IMG/VR virus record: IMGVR_UViG_3300027747_003130
Span: 1 to 28,124 of that record
Direction: 5' to 3' (one strand)
DNA from: a virus
Length of the DNA stretch: 28,124 nucleotides
A program made the position numbers and the translations under genes. Under the pieces are notes generated by a model. It worked only from the letters and a program-made list of their open reading frames with translations. It did not search any database and had not been told where the DNA came from. Positions 14,456-21,411 of this stretch are shown one piece after another; position 1 is the first letter of the stretch, and every line of letters starts with the position of its first letter.

Positions 14456-14719
14456 TTAGGTTTGGTTAAAATGCTGGGCCAACTCGCTATAGCCGCCTAT
14501 ATGTTGGTCATCAAGCCAGATCTGCGGCACTGTTTTGGCATTTGGTAGTTTTGCCAAAAGATCAGCTTTGGTTACGTAGAATTGGTTTGGATTTGCGGGA
14601 GTTTCGCCAAATCCCGGGCTGACTATGTATTCAACATAGTCGATTCCTTGACTGATTAATAGATCTTTGGCTCGTACACAATACGGGCAGTCATGTTTGG
14701 TGTAGATTACTGCAGTCAT
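14456..14719 (-). CDS. Glutaredoxin
   Basis: The 87-residue protein has the redox centre CPYC at residues 11-14 (KHDCPYCVRAKDLL), the cis-Pro motif TVPQIW at about residues 64-69, and GGYSEL near the end, all standard for glutaredoxins. AGGACGG lies before the ATG. In this position, two genes after nrdB, it most likely reduces the NrdA C-terminal CESC pair to support dNTP synthesis, as T4 NrdC does (inference from family and context). Confidence 0.93.
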   Translation of the reverse strand: MTAVIYTKHDCPYCVRAKDLLISQGIDYVEYIVSPGFGETPANPNQFYVTKADLLAKLPNAKTVPQIWLDDQHIGGYSELAQHFNQT

Positions 14720-14728
14720 GTCACCGTC

Positions 14729-15421
14729 CTATCTTGTTGTCTCAGCATGTGTATATGTATGCAAATTCCCATTCTGTTGAGCAATCCAAACACTGTCTGC
14801 AGGTGGAATCAGTCCAGCATGTTGATAGTGCCAAGCCCATCTTGAATGATAGTTTACACTGGGTATTTTACAATGTACTCGTGACAGATTGGCCTGCAAT
14901 ATACTGTGCCAAAATTTCCTATCGCTCCATAACCGCAGTGATGGTTCGGTGATCCAGTTTACAAGACAATGCATGCTTGGCGCTGTCAGAAAAAGACAGT
15001 TGGTATCGCAAAAATCTTCGCCAGTGCTTTCTATTGTGTCGATATAAAGAGCAGTCCCGAGTCTGGTACATATTGTTCGTGTAGCTGTTGCAACTGCTTG
15101 AGAACCAATAGTTTTTACCATCAATTCTAGGTGATTTGGTTCATAGGTGTTGTCAGCATCTAAAAATGCCACAGCATCATAGCCTTGGCTGAATGCTGAT
15201 ATAGCAGCCAATGCTCTGGGAGTAGCACCGGCATCAGCATGGCAGCAAGGTAATACCATGTGGTCAACATCGGGCCATTTGCTCACTATGGGATGGGGGT
15301 TGCCATCTGCCACCATGATGTGTCTATAATCTGCATGTGTCTGTGCTGACACGCTGAGCCTGCAGCGTGTCAGCACATCGGAAGTTTCATGCCAATACGG
15401 CGTGATAACTGCAATTTTCAC
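14729..15421 (-). CDS. GT2-like glycosyltransferase
   Basis: The GTG start overlaps the nrdB stop (GTGA) with no ribosome site, so it depends on coupling. The 230-residue protein has KIAVITPYW, then SVSAQTHADYRHIMVADG, and the metal/donor motif AFLDADNTYEPNHL near residue 90, typical of family-2 GT-A enzymes. It is short and has no membrane segment. The substrate is unknown. Its association with nrdB and glutaredoxin may only reflect compact phage gene order. Confidence 0.82.
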   Translation of the reverse strand: MKIAVITPYWHETSDVLTRCRLSVSAQTHADYRHIMVADGNPHPIVSKWPDVDHMVLPCCHADAGATPRALAAISAFSQGYDAVAFLDADNTYEPNHLELMVKTIGSQAVATATRTICTRLGTALYIDTIESTGEDFCDTNCLFLTAPSMHCLVNWITEPSLRLWSDRKFWHSILQANLSRVHCKIPSVNYHSRWAWHYQHAGLIPPADSVWIAQQNGNLHTYTHAETTR

Positions 15422-16518
15422 AGGATGGGCAATTCGTTGTAACTGATGTCTGTACTGAGCACACCAATAACATAGTTGGTTGATTCAGTTTCCTGCAGTG
15501 CTGATTGCTTCTTGCTGGGATTACTGTGCTTGTTGAACCAAGGTATCGGAGTGCTGCGTGGCGCTGTGCCTTGGTATTTTATGCCTATGTCCTTCAATGC
15601 TGCTGCACTGGTGAAATCAACAAAATCTTTCAAAATATTAGCATTGAGTCCGATCACAGGGCCTTTGCTGAACAGATAGTCGGCCCAGGCTTTTTCCTCG
15701 GCTACTACGCTGGCATACATAGCGTACACTTCAGTTTGGCAGCGAATTTTGGCCTGGGCGAAACGCGCATCTTCTTTGACAACTTGATTGATGATGAATG
15801 CAGTCCAGTCCTTGTGCAGCATCTCATCCTGTAGGATAAGGCTGATGATGTTGCCGTTGCCAATAAAGATCTTGTTCTCAACCATGGCTAGGCTGGTGGC
15901 AAAACTGACCATGAAGCGAAACGCTTCCAGTGCATAACTGGCATTGAGTGCTAGCCAAATGGCATCGATGTGCTCTTGCTCGTGGATCTCCTGTCCAAGT
16001 TCCTTGCGGCAGTTGATAATGTGCAGAGCATTGTAGTATTCACCGATGTCGGCGGCCATGCTGATAATCTCACTGACGTCGTGGATGGTGTTGAATACGT
16101 CTTTGGGAACATTATAGATGTTTTGTATGATGTGACTGTAGGATTTGCTGTGAATATTGGTTTCAAACGCACTCCAGATTGACACTAGAGATTCCATTTC
16201 CGGTAGGCTTACCACTGGGCTGAATACCTGTACCGGGGCACGGCCCTGTAGGCTATCCAGTGCTGTTTGTCGCAATAGATTGCTGGTGAATATATGTTTG
16301 ACCGCATCACTGGCATTCTTGAAATCATTAGCATCCTTGGTAAGATTGATCTCTTCTGGCACCCAGAAAAATCCACGCTGCTCCTGTTCATATTTGGCAA
16401 CACGCGGATAACGAAATTCCTCAAAGCGCTGGACAGTTACCGGACCAGCAGGATCCAAGAACATCTTGCGTGTGAGATAGTCAGTTTTGGTAGATAAATC
16501 ATATTGTGCTTTTGACAT
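15418..16518 (-). CDS. nrdB: Class Ia ribonucleotide reductase beta subunit
   Basis: The small subunit holds the di-iron/tyrosyl radical cofactor that starts catalysis in NrdA. Recognisable residues in the 366-residue protein are D88 (TALDSLQGR), E119 and H123 (FETNIHSKSY), radical Tyr Y127, E198 (ALEAFRF), and E232/H235 (QDEMLH). In E. coli the Glu and His of helix B are three apart (ETIH). Here four positions separate E119 and H123, a one-residue insertion worth checking. It is the only unbroken large reductase gene in the cluster, immediately downstream of the three nrdA pieces. Confidence 0.93.
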   Translation of the reverse strand: MSKAQYDLSTKTDYLTRKMFLDPAGPVTVQRFEEFRYPRVAKYEQEQRGFFWVPEEINLTKDANDFKNASDAVKHIFTSNLLRQTALDSLQGRAPVQVFSPVVSLPEMESLVSIWSAFETNIHSKSYSHIIQNIYNVPKDVFNTIHDVSEIISMAADIGEYYNALHIINCRKELGQEIHEQEHIDAIWLALNASYALEAFRFMVSFATSLAMVENKIFIGNGNIISLILQDEMLHKDWTAFIINQVVKEDARFAQAKIRCQTEVYAMYASVVAEEKAWADYLFSKGPVIGLNANILKDFVDFTSAAALKDIGIKYQGTAPRSTPIPWFNKHSNPSKKQSALQETESTNYVIGVLSTDISYNELPIL

Positions 16519-16608
16519 TTATATTCTTCCATTCTGTGTCTTGTGTCGGAACCCAACCATTTCTAAAATATTTTACCATATTCATGCAGGGAACTATTTC
16601 CTCACAGG

Positions 16609-17625
16609 CTATAATTTACACGACTCACATCCAGACTCATCATCAAAGTCAATTGGTTCTAGCATAGCAGGTGCTTCTCCAGCGTCGGCTTTTGATCCTT
16701 GTTTATTCACTAGTGAGTAGTATATGGTCTTGAGGCCCCACAAATGCGCTTGCATCAAGTTCTTAGCAACCAATGTCGCCGGCACTTTACGATCTGCGAA
16801 ATGAGCAGGATTATAAAAAGTATTGGTACTAATGCTTTGATCAACATAAGCTGCCAAAACCGCAGCGGTTTTGAGATATCCGTCGCAGTCCTTTTGATCC
16901 CACATTAGTTGATACTTGTTTTTAAGTTTAGTGTACTCTGGTACAACTTGTGTGAGTGATCCTGCTTTGCTTTCCTTTGTGCTGATCAAGCTCATAGGTA
17001 ATTCAATTCCATTAGTGCTGTTTATAACAACACTACTGCTTTCAACTGGAGCAATGGCCATTACTGTTGCATTGCGGACTCCATACTGTCTCATATTAGT
17101 ACGGAGTGTTTCCCAATCAAGTTCTGGTGTAAAGTCTGCTAAGTCATTAACAGCCTTGGCTCTTAATTCCCAAGGAAATATTCCTTGCCCATATCGTGTT
17201 TTTTCACTATCGATGCATGCACCGCGCTCTCGGGCTAATTCAACAGTAGCCTCTGTCAGGTAAAACGCTTGATGTTCCATCCATGTCTTGACATCCTGGA
17301 GTGCGTCCTTTTCTCCATACTTTAGGTTACGCTTGGCATGCCAGTAGGCTAAATTGGTTATACCAATACCTAGTGGGCTGATTTCATCGTTAGATAATTT
17401 ACTCTGGATTGATAGGAAGTCTTGATAATCTAAGATATTGCATAGGCTACGCTGTAGAATACGGCAAGCACGACGCATGTCTTCAGGATTACGGAAGGCT
17501 CCCCAGTTGATACTACCAAGCGTACACAAACTAATCCTCGCGGCATCTTCATCCACCTCATAATATTCATATTCATCATCCAGTTCTTCGGGTAGATATT
17601 CTATTTCTTCATATAATTCAATCAT
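16609..17625 (-). CDS. nrdA: Ribonucleotide reductase alpha, C-terminal piece (NrdA piece 3)
   Basis: GGAG lies 7 bases before this ATG, so it is a separately translated protein of 338 residues. The first 27 residues contain 14 Asp/Glu and no Lys/Arg; NrdA homology begins at about residue 29 with RISLCTLGSINWG. Visible active residues are C34 (E. coli C462), Y302-Y303 (radical-transfer Y730-Y731) and the C-terminal redox pair C333/C336 in CESCKL. No intein motif is at its start. It must assemble with piece 2, whose C-terminus ends in a Lys-rich tail. It lies upstream of nrdB. Confidence 0.92.
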   Translation of the reverse strand: MIELYEEIEYLPEELDDEYEYYEVDEDAARISLCTLGSINWGAFRNPEDMRRACRILQRSLCNILDYQDFLSIQSKLSNDEISPLGIGITNLAYWHAKRNLKYGEKDALQDVKTWMEHQAFYLTEATVELARERGACIDSEKTRYGQGIFPWELRAKAVNDLADFTPELDWETLRTNMRQYGVRNATVMAIAPVESSSVVINSTNGIELPMSLISTKESKAGSLTQVVPEYTKLKNKYQLMWDQKDCDGYLKTAAVLAAYVDQSISTNTFYNPAHFADRKVPATLVAKNLMQAHLWGLKTIYYSLVNKQGSKADAGEAPAMLEPIDFDDESGCESCKL

Positions 17626-17670
17626 TCTTCAACTCCAAAATGTGTTAAAATATTTCCACCAATCCACTAA

Positions 17671-18651
17671 CTATTTCAGTTTCTTCAGTTTAACAAATTG
17701 CTCTGGTTTGTTTAGTAAAAAGTCACTTGCTACTTCTTTTTTAACCTTAATAAACTTCTTCTTTGTAGTACCCATTGCAACAGTTGGCAACAAAATCTCC
17801 AAACAAAGATTACTTTGATAAATGGTGTGGAAGTTGGGATCAAATGGACCTTGATTCTGTACGTTGTCGATAAACACAAGATAAATGCGTCCAGTATCTG
17901 TGCGCTCTTTTAATATGCCGCCTTTGAATACATCTTCAGCTGCCATTGTTTTAGTACGTAAGTCTTTACGCTTTTCATATTTTACATACAGTTTTTCAAA
18001 AGCGGCGATATCTTTATAAAATGCTTCGTACAAGTCAGGTACTTCATTTGGATCAAAGAATGTTATATTTTCTTTGTTTTTAAATCTCCTCCAGAAGAAG
18101 GCAGAAAGTACCACTCCGTAGTCCATATGTCGTACCCTAGTTTCTTCTGTGCCTTGGTTATTCTTAAGAACAATAAGATCATCAAACTGAAGATGCCAAA
18201 TTGGATAAAATACAGTAGCACTTGCGTTCCGGATCCCTCCTTGGCTGTTGTGAGTCAAGACCATAGGACCATGGCTGCTATTCGAAGCAAAAAATGTATG
18301 GGTGTCGTCTACTGTAATATCAATGTATCTGGTGTCGTTTTGCTGTTCAAAATCTGCAACCAGCAAGCGAGTAAATCCATTTTCAGTAAGAACGCGATCT
18401 TCATTTGTAAGATCCGTTGGCTTCTTTTGCAAGAACGATCCCGACTCATGTAGCACCATAATAGGGTGATTCACTGAGCAATTCAATGTCACACCATTTT
18501 CAAATTCTAATCGAACTTGGTCGTGTTGATTTACAGTAGTATCCCATTTATTAGTTACTGTTTTAAACACTATTTCGCCGTTCTCATTTTTAGTTTTAAT
18601 TTTCATACCTGCGGTTAGATCTTTAATTTGAATCTTTTTAGTTTTTACCAT
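17671..18651 (-). CDS. nrdA: Split C-intein fused to the middle piece of NrdA (NrdA piece 2)
   Basis: Residues 1-135 are the C-intein. The extein starts at Ser136 (SQGGIRNASATVFYPIWH), continuing NrdA exactly where piece 1 stops. Active-site residues N281, C283 and E285 (SNLCLEILLP) match E. coli N437, C439, E441. After P289 the family would run on to C462. Instead there are 37 extra residues rich in Lys (11 Lys, 3 acidic), then TAG. The ATG overlaps the end of the endonuclease-like gene by 14 bases, so translation is probably coupled. After trans-splicing, pieces 1+2 would form one chain ending in this basic tail. Confidence 0.92.
   Translation of the reverse strand: MVKTKKIQIKDLTAGMKIKTKNENGEIVFKTVTNKWDTTVNQHDQVRLEFENGVTLNCSVNHPIMVLHESGSFLQKKPTDLTNEDRVLTENGFTRLLVADFEQQNDTRYIDITVDDTHTFFASNSSHGPMVLTHNSQGGIRNASATVFYPIWHLQFDDLIVLKNNQGTEETRVRHMDYGVVLSAFFWRRFKNKENITFFDPNEVPDLYEAFYKDIAAFEKLYVKYEKRKDLRTKTMAAEDVFKGGILKERTDTGRIYLVFIDNVQNQGPFDPNFHTIYQSNLCLEILLPTVAMGTTKKKFIKVKKEVASDFLLNKPEQFVKLKKLK
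18247..18651 (-). other. Split intein, C-terminal part (IntC, 135 residues)
   Basis: It holds almost the whole Hint fold: a strand pair (KDLTAGMKIKTKNENGE), block B NHPIMVL with the usual His, block F YIDITVDDTHTFFASN, and block G ending in VLTHN before Ser +1. The start, MVKTKKIQIK, is basic, opposite to the acidic 19-residue N-part. It contains no endonuclease domain. Confidence 0.9.
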
Positions 18652-19732
18652 TTTCGTGTTCTTCTCTTGTTAAAGTTTTGATATCAGTAAACCTATCGGA
18701 CATCTCAAATTGACTGACTTTTAATACCGTTTTACCTCTAGTTGTTTTGTAGTATTCATTCATTAGATCTTTTGATTTAAAAAACTTACCATCTACTTTA
18801 TAGAAAACCTTAGTACTTAAATTGGCGTAGTTGGTAGAATTTGTCTCATATTCTTCCTTGCTTATTGTGACAACTTTTCTTTCAGCAATGGAATATACTA
18901 CAATATTTCCGGTATTATGATGTTTATATACATTTTTATCATATTTTTCTTTTGCTACTAGTTTCTTTTCTCCGGTGTCTCTGTCTATAACCGGAACTAA
19001 CCCAAATGTATTACCAACATATCTGCCATTTGAGTTGTTGAATTCATTCTGTGACACCAATTTTTTACATTTATTAACAGTATCATATGCCGCTACTTTC
19101 CCTTTAGTAATGCCGACAAAATTAGGGTTAGACCTAAAAGTAGTCTTTGGGATTCTGAAAGTTTTTCCAGTAGTTGTGTCTAATGCCAGAACGTAATCGT
19201 TAAATTCAGTCAATTGAGTATTAGGATCAAAGTCTGTGGTATATATTTTTTTAATACCTGTTACTGTGCGTATATTCATCATACCTTTCGTAACGTGCTG
19301 ATGTTTTCCTGTAGCGAATTCTTCTACCGTTACTCGATAAGTATTGCCACAGTTGTCTTTGCATAACACAGAACCCGCCCCACAGTTTGATCCCCCTGCT
19401 GTAAGAGAATTTAAAAAATCAGGATTCTTACCAACTTGATGCTTTTGATGGAATATTTTTTCTGCTGCGAATGCATCGCTTCTAGTTTTAAAGTATTCAA
19501 CTCTATATTCAAACAAATCTGGGAATTTTTTTAGTTTTTCCTTAAAATCAATCACTGTTGAACTGGTAAAATACTTTATTAACAAATCGTGCATACCACT
19601 ACCTTCAACTCCGCGAGAACCAGAGTAAAACTTTCCTGTTTCCGTGTCTTTAATTGTATAGCAATAATAAGCAGAGTTCATTAGCATATTAGTTTGTGAT
19701 CCATTATATGATTCTTGTAGATAATTTAGCAT
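18638..19732 (-). CDS. GIY-YIG-like putative homing endonuclease with C-terminal repeats
   Basis: GGAGG 8 bases before the ATG at 19732 fixes the start; the in-frame ATG at 19747 overlaps this site. The 364-residue protein has an N-terminal YYCYTIKDTETGKFYSGSRG (about residues 22-41), a divergent GIY-YIG pattern, and a later Glu in AEKIFHQKH. From about residue 150 on, a motif of roughly 40-45 residues with 'V-x-A-x-D-x-x-T-G-K' and '(E/K)-x-(F/Y)' recurs several times, probably a DNA-recognition array. It sits between the intein halves of nrdA, the classic place for a homing gene. Nuclease activity is inferred. Confidence 0.78.
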   Translation of the reverse strand: MLNYLQESYNGSQTNMLMNSAYYCYTIKDTETGKFYSGSRGVEGSGMHDLLIKYFTSSTVIDFKEKLKKFPDLFEYRVEYFKTRSDAFAAEKIFHQKHQVGKNPDFLNSLTAGGSNCGAGSVLCKDNCGNTYRVTVEEFATGKHQHVTKGMMNIRTVTGIKKIYTTDFDPNTQLTEFNDYVLALDTTTGKTFRIPKTTFRSNPNFVGITKGKVAAYDTVNKCKKLVSQNEFNNSNGRYVGNTFGLVPVIDRDTGEKKLVAKEKYDKNVYKHHNTGNIVVYSIAERKVVTISKEEYETNSTNYANLSTKVFYKVDGKFFKSKDLMNEYYKTTRGKTVLKVSQFEMSDRFTDIKTLTREEHENGKN

Positions 19733-19749
19733 TTCGTATACCTCCATAT

Positions 19750-19756
19750 TATTTAT
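19750..19756 (-). promoter_or_regulatory. Candidate T4-like late promoter (ATAAATA)
   Basis: The element lies 17 bases before the endonuclease-like gene's ATG and just before its GGAGG ribosome site. Free-standing homing genes in T4-type phages often have their own late promoter, so this fits, but it rests on a 7-base match. Confidence 0.35.
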
Positions 19757-19775
19757 GCTGGTATACGAAAAACTG

Positions 19776-20744
19776 TCATTTATCTATAGAATTATCCTCA
19801 TCTAAAACCTCTACCCAGGTATCTGGGGTAACACAGCAACTGCGCAGATCACCAAACCATTTTTTCAAGAAAGGTATCATACCAGTATGCATGATTTCGC
19901 CACCGCGAATTGAGGAGCCCAATGGGCGCAGTCGACCTATTTCCAATCCGATCCCAGCACGTTTACTGGCATACTTGGCCATCATCTCGCCAGAAGCAAA
20001 GATACTATCCAAATTGTCGTCACTGCGGATTAGCACACAACTAGAAAACTGTTTAGTTGGAGTGCCAAGGCCAGCCAACACAGGTGTAGCAAGAGTAAAC
20101 AAACCATCTGATGCAGCATTGTAGTATTCTTTGATATAGCGCATTCTCGCCGTATTTGGTTCTTCTCTATGGAAAACAGTAGCAGCGGCTACAATGTAGC
20201 GAATCTGCGGAGTTTCATAGATCTTATTGGTTGCCCTGTTGCGAACAAGATATTTTTCAATCATCTGTTCAATAGCAGCAAAACTGTATTGCTCGTCCTT
20301 TTCATGATCCAGCATCTCGTTCATCTTGTGCCAATCATCGTCTGAGTACCATTCCAGCAGTTCTGGAGTATAGAGACCTACCTCTACATTGCGTTTGACG
20401 ATTGACAAGAGATCCGGTACCTCATAGGAACCATAAACATCCTTGCGCAGCATTGACAGGCGTTGTTTACCAGCAACATATTGATAATTTGTATGGCCAA
20501 TCACCGGGTTGATCTCAATGTCGATCAAATCAACTATGGCCCGCAGTGTGATACTATCGATTTCGGTAGTGGTGATATTGTTATAAAAATGTAACTGTGC
20601 TTTGATTTCGATCATAGACTGGCTGACATCTGCTACATTTTTACAAATCTTAGCGATTTGCTGTTGCCATTTTTCGATGTTCAATAGTTCTTGGTGTCCG
20701 TCTCTCTTGGTGACGAAAATATCACCCTGTTTTTGAGTTGTCAT
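19776..20744 (-). CDS. nrdA: Ribonucleotide reductase alpha, N-terminal piece with split N-intein (NrdA piece 1)
   Basis: AGAGGA lies 6 bases before the ATG. Residues about 8-95 are the ATP-cone allosteric domain (FVTKRDGHQELLNIEKW). The catalytic barrel begins with TPTKQFSSCVLI, where C236 equals E. coli redox Cys225. The extein ends at FGDLRSC303; Cys304 begins the intein part CVTPDTWVEVLDEDNSIDK, only 19 residues, then TGA. Intact NrdA proteins read SC-SQGG here, so the junction with Ser136 of piece 2 is exact. It needs trans-splicing with the C-intein encoded over 1.1 kb downstream. Its function is reduction of ribonucleoside diphosphates with NrdB. Confidence 0.93.
   Translation of the reverse strand: MTTQKQGDIFVTKRDGHQELLNIEKWQQQIAKICKNVADVSQSMIEIKAQLHFYNNITTTEIDSITLRAIVDLIDIEINPVIGHTNYQYVAGKQRLSMLRKDVYGSYEVPDLLSIVKRNVEVGLYTPELLEWYSDDDWHKMNEMLDHEKDEQYSFAAIEQMIEKYLVRNRATNKIYETPQIRYIVAAATVFHREEPNTARMRYIKEYYNAASDGLFTLATPVLAGLGTPTKQFSSCVLIRSDDNLDSIFASGEMMAKYASKRAGIGLEIGRLRPLGSSIRGGEIMHTGMIPFLKKWFGDLRSCCVTPDTWVEVLDEDNSIDK
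19779..19835 (-). other. Split intein, very short N-terminal part (IntN, 19 residues)
   Basis: Only block A (CVTPDTWVEV) and an acidic tail are present before the stop. Ordinary split inteins break near the endonuclease site, at about residue 100. This is the 'atypical' split type, known from a few phage-derived inteins such as AceL-TerL and VidaL. Cys1 is present, so splicing chemistry is possible. Confidence 0.9.
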
Positions 20745-20788
20745 GCGCAGTCCTCTTTATGTCTGTTGATGTTTTGAAGTCGCTGTGT

Positions 20789-20817
20789 AATGTAAGAGCG
20801 TTCTATTTAAACTTCAA
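20789..20817 (-). promoter_or_regulatory. Candidate sigma70-like promoter for nrdA
   Basis: TTGAAG and TACATT are separated by 17 bases on the minus strand, about 45 bases upstream of the nrdA start. Each hexamer matches consensus at four of six positions, so this is only plausible. Confidence 0.3.
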
Positions 20818-21329
20818 AATATTTGGTTATCATTTGTTTTTGTCTGACTTTGATCTTGACTATAACGTGCAGTGTAGCGATTGTTTTCGTAGTCATATGT
20901 CTGCTGCACTATATAATCCCTGCTGTTTTTGGTACTGTCGATCAGTCTATTGTATTCTACATTCAGGAGCCATCGGTCGTCGACTTCCAAAATTAGTCCC
21001 TGGTAGTTTTTAGGTGTGCTGTTGATAAGACATATCTCAATCCTTTGAGAATTCCAGCGGCGATCGCTAGAGTATATAAGTGAATAGAACATGCCCAGGG
21101 CAACTGCATTTTCATCAAATTTATTTTGATACATGAGATTCCAGGCATTTGGCCACAGATGTGGTTGATCCCAGTCTAATACATGTAGAGATATTGGTGC
21201 ATGGCTCCAAAATTCAACTACTTTATCAAGATGTTCTTGGTCAGTTTGGTCGTGTGTCATTGAAAGACGAAGTTGTTTCCACGAATTGAGTAGAGCTGTT
21301 GAATTACCAAAATTATCGCTATTGGTCAT
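20814..21329 (-). CDS. Unknown 171-residue protein
   Basis: A perfect AGGAGGT stands 4 bases before the ATG, implying strong translation. The product is acidic, with many aromatic residues, a central stretch about residues 45-75 rich in Trp, and a Gln/Asn/Thr-rich hydrophilic C-terminus. I recognise no family. It follows the tail-spike gene, so a tail-associated or chaperone role is possible but unsupported. Confidence 0.75.
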   Translation of the reverse strand: MTNSDNFGNSTALLNSWKQLRLSMTHDQTDQEHLDKVVEFWSHAPISLHVLDWDQPHLWPNAWNLMYQNKFDENAVALGMFYSLIYSSDRRWNSQRIEICLINSTPKNYQGLILEVDDRWLLNVEYNRLIDSTKNSRDYIVQQTYDYENNRYTARYSQDQSQTKTNDNQIF

Positions 21330-21411
21330 TTAGACCTCCTTTGGATTGACTGACATGGATACAATTGATCCGAGAGATGGATTCTATCTATCGTCGATTA
21401 TGATTGTCCGT

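Noticed and set aside
17626-17670. A second split intein between NrdA pieces 2 and 3
   Set aside because: There is no Cys/Ser block A at the end of piece 2 and no His-Asn block G at the start of piece 3; the extra residues are charged tails.
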